The notes beneath the pieces were generated by a model. It saw only the letters and a program-made list of their open reading frames with translations, was not told where the DNA came from and did not search any database. A DNA stretch of 64,000 bases from Nocardia cyriacigeorgica GUH-2 (GTDB taxonomy: Bacteria; Actinomycetota; Actinomycetes; Mycobacteriales; Mycobacteriaceae): positions 2,108,001-2,172,000 of the forward strand of contig NC_016887.1 of assembly GCF_000284035.1 (NCBI RefSeq). Direction: 5' to 3'. The position numbers and the translations under genes are program-made. How positions within the stretch are numbered: the stretch's first letter is position 1; every line of letters starts with the position of its first letter. Below, one piece after another: positions 56,192-63,405 of this stretch.

Positions 56192-56225
56192 CCCGATCTG
56201 CCATCCGAACCTCCCAGGAGTCATC

Positions 56226-56642
56226 ATGACCACCACCGCCTCCGGCCACCTGTCCACCCTGCTCGCCCCCGGACCCGCGCTGCTGCGTTTCTCACTGCGC
56301 CTCGACGCGGTGGTGACCGCCGCCAACGGCCTGGCCTACCTGGCGCTGTCCGGCCCGATCGAATCCCTGCTCGGCCTCGACACCGCCGTCGGTATCCCGA
56401 TCGGCATTTTCCTCACTCTCTACGGGATCGGGGTAGCCCTCGTCGGCCTCCCGGCGACCATCAACCCGGCCGCCGTCCGCACCGTCATCGCGGGCAACGC
56501 CGCCTGGGTGGTACTCAGCCTGGTCGCCCTCCTCACCCTCGACCTGGACCTGACCGTGGCCGGCGCCATCTGGACCGTCCTGCAAGCCCTCGTCGTCGGC
56601 GCCTTCGCAGCCTTGCAATACCTCGGCCTGCGCCGCGTGTGA
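56226..56642 (+). CDS. Integral membrane protein, about four TM helices
   Basis: The 138-residue protein starts at ATG 56226 with AGGAG 6 nt upstream. After a short polar head (TTTASGHLSTLLAPGPALLRF) there are four TM helices: LDAVVTAANGLAYLALSG, VGIPIGIFLTLYGIGVALVGLP, VIAGNAAWVVLSLVALLTL and GAIWTVLQALVVGAFAALQYLG. It matches the small integral membrane proteins usually encoded next to SnoaL-like proteins in actinomycetes. The function is unknown. It likely forms an operon with the preceding gene. Confidence 0.7.
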   Translation: MTTTASGHLSTLLAPGPALLRFSLRLDAVVTAANGLAYLALSGPIESLLGLDTAVGIPIGIFLTLYGIGVALVGLPATINPAAVRTVIAGNAAWVVLSLVALLTLDLDLTVAGAIWTVLQALVVGAFAALQYLGLRRV

Positions 56643-56722
56643 ATGCCGAAAGAAGTGCAACCACAAATGAATAACCCGAATCCGGTCGGCTCGCTCGACC
56701 GGATTTCGGCGTGAGCGGGTGT

Positions 56723-56941
56723 TCACCGCGCAGACCGGTCCCGGCTAGTGAATATCGCATCAGCCGATATCGACAAGGTCTCACCAGATTTCGCCGATGT
56801 ACTCGACCGGGTTGATTCTGCGGCAGTTGCGGTCTGTTCCGTTCGGCATAGCCGAGAAAGGTTGTGCAGCAGCAACCACGCGGTTCGGTCGATCACGTCG
56901 CTGCGGTTGGTCTGATGGCAGTCGACCCGGACCACTATCAC
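56723..56941 (-). CDS. Small protein of unknown function (recombinase-associated)
   Basis: This 72-codon frame starts at GTG 56941 and overlaps the preceding 42-codon frame by 4 bp (GTGA). The first ~28 codons (IVVRVDCHQTNRSDVIDRTAWLLLHNL) have strong third-position GC bias; after that the bias weakens, so the true end may be earlier or the tail decayed. No family was recognised. It is third in a tightly packed line behind the recombinase-like gene. Confidence 0.4.
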   Translation of the reverse strand: MIVVRVDCHQTNRSDVIDRTAWLLLHNLSRLCRTEQTATAAESTRSSTSAKSGETLSISADAIFTSRDRSAR

Positions 56942-57066
56942 GGTCTGCTCGTTGGTCGCGGCGGCATTCGAAGGAAATCCACACCCTGTCGGTTCATCGA
57001 ATCGAGCATTTTCAGAAGCACGGCCTTGAATGCACACGGCGGACAGTCGGCATGGTAAGTCAACAT
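56938..57066 (-). CDS. 42-residue ORF with CPPC motif
   Basis: ATG 57066 to TGA 56938 encodes LTYHADCPPCAFKAVLLKML, then SMNRQGVDFLRMPPRPTSRP. Codon third-position bias favours this frame over the overlapping longer frame. CPPC may bind zinc. It overlaps the next frame by 4 bp and begins 102 bp after the recombinase-like stop. Too short for automatic callers; the family is unknown. Confidence 0.4.
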   Translation of the reverse strand: MLTYHADCPPCAFKAVLLKMLDSMNRQGVDFLRMPPRPTSRP

Positions 57067-57168
57067 CGATTCGAGTTCGTCGCGAAAGAATCCCGTTCCG
57101 GGTGCGGGGTGGATCGTGGTTCACCGGAATGTCGTCGGCCGGCAACAGGTCTGGTCCGTAGGGGCCGG

Positions 57169-57489
57169 TCATCGGCGGCTGCCCGGCATCGTCGCAGCCA
57201 GGCGAGTTCCCCGTGGGAGGAAACGCTTGGGGTGCACGGTCAGCAGATCGCAGCGGCCCAGGACGGCGTCGGCCCGCGAGCCGAGATGATCGAGCGTCGG
57301 GGTGACGATCGCCGACACCCCGAGCTGCTCGGTTTTCACCAACAGCCAAACGAGTGCGTCGTTTCCGACATCGACAACCGTACGCGCTACCGAATAACCA
57401 TGCCTGGCAGCACAGGCCCGCGTCTCCATTTCATAGCCCTGCTGACGGTTCGCGCAAAACGAGGAATTCAGGTAGACAACGGCTTTCAT
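57169..57489 (-). CDS. Truncated, arginine-less serine-recombinase-like protein
   Basis: The 106-residue protein is the N-terminal resolvase domain only: VVYLNSSFCANRQQGYEMETRACAARHGYSV, then VSAIVTPTLDHLGSR. Aligned to gamma-delta resolvase numbering, Ser10 and Asp67 are kept but Arg8 is Asn, Arg68 is His and Arg71 is Ser. These arginines are needed for strand exchange. No DNA-binding domain follows. A non-recombining role is therefore likely, with the fold acting as a binding module. ATG 57489 begins KAVVYL in the normal family frame. It is divergent from the XRE-DUF397 pair, and two tiny ORFs follow. Confidence 0.7.
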   Translation of the reverse strand: MKAVVYLNSSFCANRQQGYEMETRACAARHGYSVARTVVDVGNDALVWLLVKTEQLGVSAIVTPTLDHLGSRADAVLGRCDLLTVHPKRFLPRGTRLAATMPGSRR

Positions 57490-57727
57490 GGCTGACCTCG
57501 CGGTGAGTGGTGGGGCGCACGACGGCGAGGTCCAACGGGGCTGCGGGCGAACCCGATGGACCATCCGGGATGGAGTACTCCGGACTCCGAACCGGATGTG
57601 CGGCGAGGCTTTCCCGCCGTCGTGCGCTGCGCTCAGTAGACACGCGACGCGCCGAATTCATCACCCGCGCAGTGGCTTTTCTCGCCGCCGGCTGTCAGAC
57701 TTCGTATGCGGGCATCTCTAGGTCAAA

Positions 57728-57757
57728 GCGTTCCAATTCGGAGCATTCCAGTACGGA
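57728..57757 (+). repeat. Tandem 15-bp repeats upstream of the XRE gene
   Basis: GCGTTCCAATTCGGA (57728-57742) and GCATTCCAGTACGGA (57743-57757) are adjacent and 12/15 identical. They end 12 bp before GTG 57770 and overlap the Shine-Dalgarno region. An iteron-like operator for the XRE protein is inferred. Confidence 0.6.
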
Positions 57758-57769
57758 GAGGTGAGCAGG

Positions 57770-58651
57770 GTGGGATCGACACTTCCGCGCAGGGCATTGG
57801 GGCGGGAACTGCGCAAACTGCGCGAGCGAGCCGGAATCAGCCAGTCGGCGGCGGCTCGCGCCATAGAGCTGTCCCCGCAGAGCATCGGCCGGATCGAGGA
57901 GGGGCATGGGACGCGGGTGTCGTCCCTGCAGGTCAACGCGCTGTGCGATCGGTATGCGGCTAGTGATAAGGACCGGCGTGTGTTGTTGGGGCTGCTTCAG
58001 GAGTTCCGGACGGCTCAGAAGTCGGGTGGAGCCTGGTGGCGTGGGTACGCCGACCAGTTAGCTGCGGGTTTCGACCACTACCTGGCGCTGGAAGATGCCG
58101 CAAGCCGAGTGACGGCATGGAAGACGGTGGTGGTCCCCGGGCTGTTGCAGACCCCAGAGTATCGACGTGCTCTCGCCTGGGCAGAGTCGCCAGAGGTCGA
58201 TTCTGAAGCCATCGAGCGCCGTGTCGCAGTGACGACTCGTCGACAGTCGCGGCTCGAGGATCCGGGATTCTCGGTGGATGTGCTGTTGTCGGAGGCCGTG
58301 ATCTACGAGCAGACCGGGGGTCCCGGGGTCGCAGCCGCGCAACTTGAACATTTGGCCCTAATGATGGACCGGCCCAACGTTTCACTCCGATTGGTTCCGT
58401 TCAACGCGGCCAGTCACCCTGGTCTCCTCGTGGGTAGCTTCCTACTCTTGGAGTTCCCGGCGCTTTCGGTTTCCAAAGTGGCCGAGCCGCCGGTGGTGTA
58501 CGTGGAGGGCTACACCGGCGATTTGTACATCGAAGACGAGCCCGAGGTGGACCGTTATCGGCAGGTCCTGACCCGGATTTCCCGTGTAGCGTTGGATCAG
58601 CAACGGAGCCGCGACCGGCTCTTGCAAGTGGCAAAGGAGTATCAGCGGTGA
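57770..58651 (+). CDS. XRE-family HTH regulator with DUF5753 domain
   Basis: The 293-residue protein has an N-terminal Cro/CI-type HTH (about 10-65: LGRELRKLRERAGISQSAAARAIELSPQSIGRIEEGHG) and a C-terminal DUF5753 domain (WRGYADQLAAGFDHYLALEDAASRVTAWKTVVVPGLLQTPEYRRAL). This is the WhiJ-type pattern of actinomycetes. GTG 57770 was preferred over GTG 57761, because the GGAGAGG lies about 8 nt before 57770. The stop overlaps the DUF397 start by 4 bp. Pairs of this kind are thought to form regulator/partner modules controlling development or phage response. Confidence 0.9.
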   Translation: MGSTLPRRALGRELRKLRERAGISQSAAARAIELSPQSIGRIEEGHGTRVSSLQVNALCDRYAASDKDRRVLLGLLQEFRTAQKSGGAWWRGYADQLAAGFDHYLALEDAASRVTAWKTVVVPGLLQTPEYRRALAWAESPEVDSEAIERRVAVTTRRQSRLEDPGFSVDVLLSEAVIYEQTGGPGVAAAQLEHLALMMDRPNVSLRLVPFNAASHPGLLVGSFLLLEFPALSVSKVAEPPVVYVEGYTGDLYIEDEPEVDRYRQVLTRISRVALDQQRSRDRLLQVAKEYQR

Positions 58652-58854
58652 CCGTCGATCTAACTGGAGCCCGGTGGTTCAAGAGCAGCAGGAGTTCGTC
58701 AACCAAGGAGTGTGTTGAGGTTGCACATCTCGACAATGGCGTCGTCGGCGTCCGTGACTCCAAGAACCCTTCCGGCCCGGCTCTCGTGTTCGCCCCGGCC
58801 GAGTGGGACTCTTTTCTGACCAGCACCCGTAAAGGCGATTTCGACCGACTGTAG
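58648..58854 (+). CDS. DUF397 small protein
   Basis: The 68-residue protein fits DUF397: LTGARWFKSSRSSSTKECVEVAHLDNGVVGVRDSKNPSGPALVFAPAEWDSFL. The first motif WFKSSRS and the later VRDSKNPSGP are diagnostic. It overlaps the XRE gene by 4 bp (GTGA) and is translationally coupled. BldB-related DUF397 proteins partner WhiJ-type regulators in Streptomyces. A 21-bp tandem duplication starts inside its stop codon. Confidence 0.9.
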   Translation: MTVDLTGARWFKSSRSSSTKECVEVAHLDNGVVGVRDSKNPSGPALVFAPAEWDSFLTSTRKGDFDRL

Positions 58855-58894
58855 CCCGTGGAGACAATCCCGGAGCCCGTGGAGACAATCCCGG
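58853..58894 (+). repeat. Perfect 21-bp tandem duplication
   Basis: A 21-bp unit (AGCCCGTGGAGACAATCCCG plus G) occurs twice without a gap, 58853-58873 and 58874-58894. The first copy begins inside the DUF397 stop codon, just before the hairpin. Confidence 0.85.
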
Positions 58895-58927
58895 CGCCCC
58901 ATGGCCTGAGCGGCTGTGGGGCGCCGG
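58891..58927 (+). terminator. Hairpin after DUF397
   Basis: A perfect 11-bp stem (58891-58901 CCGGCGCCCCA, 58917-58927 TGGGGCGCCGG), 15-nt loop, then ATTCTTCT. Confidence 0.7.
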
Positions 58928-58975
58928 ATTCTTCTCCCGCAGCGTTGAGTTCGCCTGCTGCCGAAGTGCTTCCCC

Positions 58976-59071
58976 GCCGAGTACGTCGCGCGCCCGTTCC
59001 ACGATGTCGACGACATCGCCGATACCGTTGCCAGGGCGCTGGGAGTGCCGGCAAGTGGTCGGTACTCACCC
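58976..59071 (+). pseudogene. Possible decayed coding fragment
   Basis: In the 339 bp between DUF397 and the DUF222 gene, a short stretch in frame with TAC 58982 reads AEYVARPFHDVDDIADTVAR, then ALGVP. It has near-complete GC third positions and no start or intact upstream frame. It looks like the remnant of an unidentified gene. The rest of the gap shows no gene. Confidence 0.3.
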
Positions 59072-59181
59072 TGCCCGGTCCGCAGCCTGGGTCGGCGACC
59101 TCCGCAAGTTCGGTCGGTCGTCCAGTGTGAAGACATCCAGTTCAGATCTCGTTTGCACTAGTGCGCGAGCGTCGGCTGCGA

Positions 59182-59187
59182 TAGCAT
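59182..59187 (+). promoter_or_regulatory. Probable -10 hexamer of DUF222 gene (leaderless)
   Basis: TAGCAT lies 6 nt before ATG 59194, no Shine-Dalgarno; a perfect palindrome GCACTAGTGC (59155-59164) lies just upstream. Confidence 0.45.
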
Positions 59188-59193
59188 TCGAAC

Positions 59194-61038
59194 ATGCATT
59201 CGACTGGGGGGATCGGAGAAGAAGGTGCGGCGGGCCGCTTGCATGCCGCCGTCGCCGACCTGCTGGATGAACCGCTGACCCCGCTCTCGGATGCCGCCGT
59301 GATCGCGGCGATGCGGGAGGTGGAGCGTTGCTCGCGGATGCTGACCATGGTCCGCCACCGCCTGCTCGTGGAGGCCTCCGAACGGTCACTGCCTGCCCGG
59401 CACGGGTCGAAATCGCTGAAGCGGTTCCTGATGGAGACGCTGAACCTTGCCTCCGCCGACGCCGGTGCCCGTGTGCACCAAGCCCATTCGGTCGCGACGT
59501 TCCACGACATGGGCGGCGATCCCGTCGAACCCCGGTTGCCGCACACCGCTCAAGCCCTGACCGCCGGCGACATCTCCGCCGACCACGCCCGCGGCATCGC
59601 CACCGTGATGAACCGCGTCCCCTGTGGCGCCACCGCCGACGACCGAGCCGCTGCCGAAGAAATCCTCACCGATTTCGCCCGCACCGGCTCCCCGGACGAT
59701 ATCGGCAAAGTCGGCGACAAGATCCTGGCCTACCTCGACCCCGACGGCCACCTCACCACCGACAACGACCGGGCCCGCATGCGCGGCATCATCATCGGCC
59801 GCCAACGCCCCGACGGTATGAGCCCCATCCGCGGCGAGATCGACCCGGTCCTGCGCGCCCTGCTCGACCCACTGCTCGCCAAATACGCCCGCCCCGGCAT
59901 GTGCAACCCCGACGACCCCGAAAGCCCCAGCCCGGCCCGGCGATCGTCCGGCATGGATGATCCCACCCGGGCGGGACGGCGGTCCGGCAACAGCGGCCCC
60001 GCCCGCCCTCCGGTCTCTTCTGACGACTCCAGCACCCGGTCTGGCGCGCAGCCTGTCCCTGCTTCTTCTGCGCTTGCTGACCATGCCGGCGACTCCGGCC
60101 GTGGGGCTGCTTGTGCTCACGCGCCTGTCACGGGCGTCGGCGGCGCTGGCGGTTCCGGTCATGACGCTGTTCCTGCCGAGGGCGCTGCGCCTGTTTCCGG
60201 CGCAGGCATCGCCCGGGCCTCTGCCTCGTGCCGCGGCCCCCTGGGCGGTGGTGAATCCCGAGGCGCACTCACCGATTCCACGCCCGAGCCGCCCGACACT
60301 TGGATCGATCCCATCGCTCTCGCCGAGGCCGCTGAACGTGACCACCGCAGCGCGGCCCAGCGCAACCACGATGCGCTCAAAGCCATCCTCGATTCCGGGA
60401 TCGTCGCCGAGCATCTCGGCGCCCACCGCGGCCTGCCGGTCTCGACAATTCTGACCATCAGCGTCGACGACATCGAACGCGGCGCCGGGATCGCGACCAC
60501 CGCCACCGGCGGCAACGTCCCCCTCGAGGATGCACTCACCCTTGCCCAACGATCTCAGCCCTGGCTGGCAGTCTTCGACCACACCGGCCTACCCCTGCAT
60601 CTCGGCCGATCCAAGCGCCTCGCCTCCGCTGCCCAGCGGCTCGCGCTGATCGCTGCCCTGAAGGGCTGCTCGCGTCCGGGCTGCGACGCTCCGGCGAGCC
60701 TGTCCGCGGTGCATCATGTCCTCGACTACCGCAAGAACGGCCACACCGATATCGAGAACCTGACTCTCGCCTGCGATTCCTGCCACGCCCTCATCCACGA
60801 CGGCGTCGGTGGCTGGAAGACCCGCGTCGAGGGCCCACGTTCGCCGTACGCCGGGCGCACCGCCTGGATCGCTCCACCCCACATCGACCCCGAGCAGAAA
60901 CCGCGGATCAACCACCGCCACCACGCCGGCGAACTACTTGCCGAGACGCTGTCGCGAATTCACCTTCGCAACGAGCAAGACCGCGAATCCCACCGCGTGC
61001 GAAGTGACAACCAGCAGCCGAACTCCACGGCTGCCTGA
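59194..61038 (+). CDS. DUF222/HNH endonuclease-domain (13E12-type) protein
   Basis: The 614-residue protein has an N-terminal DUF222 region (helical: LSDAAVIAAMREVERCSRML, then AARHGSKS-like and LTAGDISADHARGIA) and a C-terminal HNH endonuclease domain with CSRPGCDAPASLSAVHHVLDYRKNGHTDIENLTLACDSCHALIHD, holding the His-Asn-His and zinc cysteines. About 125 Gly/Ala/Ser-rich residues (~245-370) separate the two. This is the repetitive 13E12/REP13E12 family of mycobacteria and relatives, often a recombination site for mobile DNA. Its molecular function is not established. Confidence 0.85.
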   Translation: MHSTGGIGEEGAAGRLHAAVADLLDEPLTPLSDAAVIAAMREVERCSRMLTMVRHRLLVEASERSLPARHGSKSLKRFLMETLNLASADAGARVHQAHSVATFHDMGGDPVEPRLPHTAQALTAGDISADHARGIATVMNRVPCGATADDRAAAEEILTDFARTGSPDDIGKVGDKILAYLDPDGHLTTDNDRARMRGIIIGRQRPDGMSPIRGEIDPVLRALLDPLLAKYARPGMCNPDDPESPSPARRSSGMDDPTRAGRRSGNSGPARPPVSSDDSSTRSGAQPVPASSALADHAGDSGRGAACAHAPVTGVGGAGGSGHDAVPAEGAAPVSGAGIARASASCRGPLGGGESRGALTDSTPEPPDTWIDPIALAEAAERDHRSAAQRNHDALKAILDSGIVAEHLGAHRGLPVSTILTISVDDIERGAGIATTATGGNVPLEDALTLAQRSQPWLAVFDHTGLPLHLGRSKRLASAAQRLALIAALKGCSRPGCDAPASLSAVHHVLDYRKNGHTDIENLTLACDSCHALIHDGVGGWKTRVEGPRSPYAGRTAWIAPPHIDPEQKPRINHRHHAGELLAETLSRIHLRNEQDRESHRVRSDNQQPNSTAA

Positions 61039-61161
61039 TCGAGGCGAGCGCCGGCTGAGAACCTGACCGTCGAGTGCAGCGGGGTCTTCCTGTGGTTTTC
61101 GCCGAATTGCTGTCTCCGCGATCAGGGCATGCGTTGATCGCGATAGATAGTGTTGTGCCGC

Positions 61162-61230
61162 ATGGAGTCTGAACGAGCCGAGGAGATCACCGGGCTGCCT
61201 CGTAAACGGATGGGTGCGGGGCGAAGCTGA
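61162..61230 (+). pseudogene. NUDIX hydrolase N-terminal remnant
   Basis: ATG 61162 opens 22 codons, ESERAEEITGLPRKRMGAGR, then stop. EEITGLPRKRMGAG is the N-terminal signature of actinomycete NUDIX hydrolases (normally continuing into the Nudix box). No Nudix box follows in any frame. The rest of 61039-61434 holds a hairpin and no clear gene. Confidence 0.5.
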
Positions 61231-61277
61231 GCGTGGTGTGACGAGCCCGAAGCCGCGAACCTGCTGCCACCAGTGCT

Positions 61278-61308
61278 GGCTCGGCGCGTCGCGGCCGCGC
61301 GCCGAGCC
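61278..61308. terminator. 11-bp perfect stem in the DUF222/PPOX gap
   Basis: GGCTCGGCGCG (61278-61288) and CGCGCCGAGCC (61298-61308), 9-nt loop. It lies between the convergent DUF222 and PPOX genes. Confidence 0.6.
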
Positions 61309-61434
61309 AGAAGTGAGACCGCACTGAACTATCTGAAGGACGGTGTCGGGATGGTGTAGCTCCGAGCCACCGCCATCACCCGCGCTTGCTGGCCTCGAAC
61401 CTCCTGCGGTTCGGCGCAGTTTCAATAGTCGTTC

Positions 61435-61899
61435 TTATTCAGCCGCCGCTTCGGTGTAGACCGTGCGCCACTGCTCCGAGAGCTGCTGCTCGGTGGCGTT
61501 GCCGAATTCGTAGGCGGGGGAATTGATCGGCGATATCTCCTCGACCCGGACGATGACGGCGCGATGTGCGGGGTATCCGGGTCCGTTGCGGTCCAGCAGC
61601 CAGGTCTGCAGCCACGAGTACTCCGGGGTGCCTGGATCGCGGAATTCCGCCAGGCCGGTGAATCGGTAGCCGCGGCGGGCGATGAAGTCCACCACGGCGA
61701 TGTCGATTCCCGGGTTCTGCGCCAGGTTCGCCACGGTGCCCGGTGAGGCGATGTCCATGAACACCAGGTGCTGGTCGTCGTAGACCCGCACCGATCCCTT
61801 CGGTGAGACGCTGGGCGAATTGTCCGGCCGCACGGTGGCGACGAAGGCCAGCTTGGCGCGGTCGACAATGCGCCGCATGTCCTCATCTATGTAGGTCAT
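61435..61899 (-). CDS. Pyridoxamine 5-phosphate oxidase-family FMN-binding protein
   Basis: The 154-residue split-barrel protein begins DEDMRRIVDRAKLAFVATVRPDNSPSVSPKGSVRVYDDQHLVFMDIASPGTVANLAQNPGIDIAVVDF. This is the PPOX/pyridoxamine-phosphate-oxidase-like pattern with an FMN-phosphate site. It has no PLP-oxidase active-site residues clearly, so a general flavin- or F420-dependent reductase role is possible. It overlaps the DoxX gene by 4 bp (ATGA) with AGGAG 8 nt upstream; it is the last gene of a three-gene operon. Confidence 0.83.
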   Translation of the reverse strand: MTYIDEDMRRIVDRAKLAFVATVRPDNSPSVSPKGSVRVYDDQHLVFMDIASPGTVANLAQNPGIDIAVVDFIARRGYRFTGLAEFRDPGTPEYSWLQTWLLDRNGPGYPAHRAVIVRVEEISPINSPAYEFGNATEQQLSEQWRTVYTEAAAE

Positions 61900-62411
61900 T
61901 TCCCGGCTCCTGCGCGTGTGGACGGGCGGCGGCGAAGACTGTCGATGCTGAGCACGTGGGCGCGTTCGGGAGACAGCGCCAGCAGTGCCGCGGCGGCGGC
62001 GGCGCTGAACACCGAGGCGTTCAACGGCGATTCGAAGCCCGAGAAGAAGAACATCGATCCGCCGAACGCGAGCAGCGTGGCCAGGGAAGCGACGGCCGTC
62101 CACCGCAGCGCGATGCCGAGCAGCAGGGCCACACCCAACACCACCTCGGCGGCTGTGGAGGCCCACGCGGTGATATCGACCAGTACATCGGGCATATAGG
62201 GCGCCAGATCGTCGACGTAGGCGGTAAAGGAATCGAATTCTCCCCAGGCGACGTTTCCGGTACCGGGTTCGCCCCACAGGCCGAATCGGTCGGCAACCGC
62301 GGACAGCAAGCCCGCGCCGAGCGCGAGTCTCGCGAAAATCGTTGCTGCCGACCAGTATTTCAATCGCACAGCTGCGTCCGATGGAGTATCGGTGGTGTAC
62401 GTGTAGGTCAT
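61896..62411 (-). CDS. DoxX-family membrane protein
   Basis: The 171-residue protein has four TM helices: FARLALGAGLLSAVADRFGLWG (DoxX signature), a second with STAAEVVLGVALLLGIALRW, then AVASLATLLAFGGSMFFF and a C-terminal helix (FSAAAAAALLAL). DoxX-type proteins occur beside thiosulfate or redox enzymes and are implicated in stress response. It sits second in an operon with a DUF membrane gene and the PPOX gene, overlapping the latter by 4 bp. Confidence 0.83.
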   Translation of the reverse strand: MTYTYTTDTPSDAAVRLKYWSAATIFARLALGAGLLSAVADRFGLWGEPGTGNVAWGEFDSFTAYVDDLAPYMPDVLVDITAWASTAAEVVLGVALLLGIALRWTAVASLATLLAFGGSMFFFSGFESPLNASVFSAAAAAALLALSPERAHVLSIDSLRRRPSTRAGAGK

Positions 62412-62442
62412 CTGGGTTCCTCGCTGCTCGATGTTCGATGCG

Positions 62443-62946
62443 TCAGGCCGCCGCGACGCGACCCGTTGTGGCGCGGGCGCACATCACCACGGTGACCGCG
62501 ACCGCCAGTGCGATCGGTATGAAGGCTGCAATCACCTCGGTGGGGCGAGCGGCCATGAGGTAGGCGCCGGCCAGAGTGAAGGCCGGTGTGCCCCACTGCG
62601 ACGCGGCGATAGTCACCGCGGCAGCCACGCCGATGGTGACCGAGGTCGTCTGCCGTCGACCCAGTACCCGTAGCGCATTCAGGGACGTGAGGAAGATGAG
62701 TGTGCTGGAGACCATTCCGGCAGCTGCCCAGGCGCCGACGTGCGATCCCGAATTCAGTAGCCGGCCACCGGTTCCCGCGACGAACAAGGTGACCGGCAGA
62801 ATCGCGCCGATCGAGATCAGAACTCGTCTCGGCGCCTGAGTCGTCGACGCCCGCCGCAGCCGGCTCAGCTCACCGCACTGCACACCGAGCAATACCGCGA
62901 GTAGCAGGGCCGCCGTCACGTGCGTGGCGAGAAGCGTTGTGCTCAT
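62443..62946 (-). CDS. Membrane protein, DUF2269-like
   Basis: The 167-residue protein has four to five TM helices (LLATHVTAALLLAVLLGVQCG, LISIGAILPVTLFVAGTGG, WAAAGMVSSTLIFLTSLNAL, VTIGVAAAVTIAASQWG, AAFIPIALAVAVTVVM). It resembles the DUF2269 group by length and topology; there are no catalytic motifs. It is first in the three-gene operon (31 bp before DoxX), and a palindrome lies just upstream of its start. The function is unknown. Confidence 0.7.
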   Translation of the reverse strand: MSTTLLATHVTAALLLAVLLGVQCGELSRLRRASTTQAPRRVLISIGAILPVTLFVAGTGGRLLNSGSHVGAWAAAGMVSSTLIFLTSLNALRVLGRRQTTSVTIGVAAAVTIAASQWGTPAFTLAGAYLMAARPTEVIAAFIPIALAVAVTVVMCARATTGRVAAA

Positions 62947-63002
62947 GAAGTTTTCAGACCTCCCTGTGCAGGACGGTGAGAGCTACCTGACCTATCCGGA
63001 AG

Positions 63003-63017
63003 CGGAATCATATTCCG
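63003..63017 (-). promoter_or_regulatory. Palindrome CGGAAT-CAT-ATTCCG upstream of the membrane operon
   Basis: A perfect 6-bp inverted repeat, 57 bp before ATG 62946, inside an AT-richer stretch. It is a candidate operator for the TetR protein encoded 400 bp upstream. Confidence 0.5.
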
Positions 63018-63150
63018 ATACGGTACAGGATGGGCTATCGCGGTTGTCAAGACATTGCGGGACGACCGTGCGCGCGGATGACGGCCTGGGCTGGTCCGGA
63101 GTGTCGACCAGTATCAGCGAGTCGCCCAGCGGCACGGTGCGGGCCCGCGG

Positions 63151-63360
63151 GTGGCGGTGAATCGACTCGCCGACCACCTGCGTGCCGAGCAGGAACTCGG
63201 CCGCCTTCGCGACGAAGTCGATCCGCGAGTTGCGGCCATGGTGCTCGTCGGCGTGGCACAGAACGTCGCGATAACCGAGTTGGCGACCGGTTCTTCGTCG
63301 CAACCGGATGGCGACCTCGACGACATCGGCCGGCACCTTGCGACATTCCTCGCGGTGTGA
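63151..63360 (+). pseudogene. TetR C-terminal remnant
   Basis: A 69-codon frame, VNRLADHLRAEQELGRLR, then VAAMVLVGVAQNVAITELATG and DDIGRHLATFLAV. This is the typical ligand-domain end of a TetR regulator with no HTH part upstream in any frame. It lies antiparallel to and near the complete TetR gene at 63406-63963. Likely a truncated duplicate or a leftover of an older regulator. Confidence 0.6.
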
Positions 63361-63405
63361 GCGGGTGCTCGCGGCCGGGTCGCGTGTGTCACCGAACGCG
63401 GAGGA

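Noticed and set aside
56942..57172. Start of the 72-codon ORF at ATG 57172 (149 residues), which overlaps the recombinase stop by 4 bp
   Set aside because: The overlap is attractive, but third-position GC bias in 57066-56941 favours the 42-codon frame, so the shorter GTG 56941 start was kept; both remain possible.
57572..57581. Palindrome GGAGTACTCC between the recombinase-like and XRE genes
   Set aside because: Only 10 bp, inside a GC-rich stretch with several partial matches; expected often enough by chance to make no claim.
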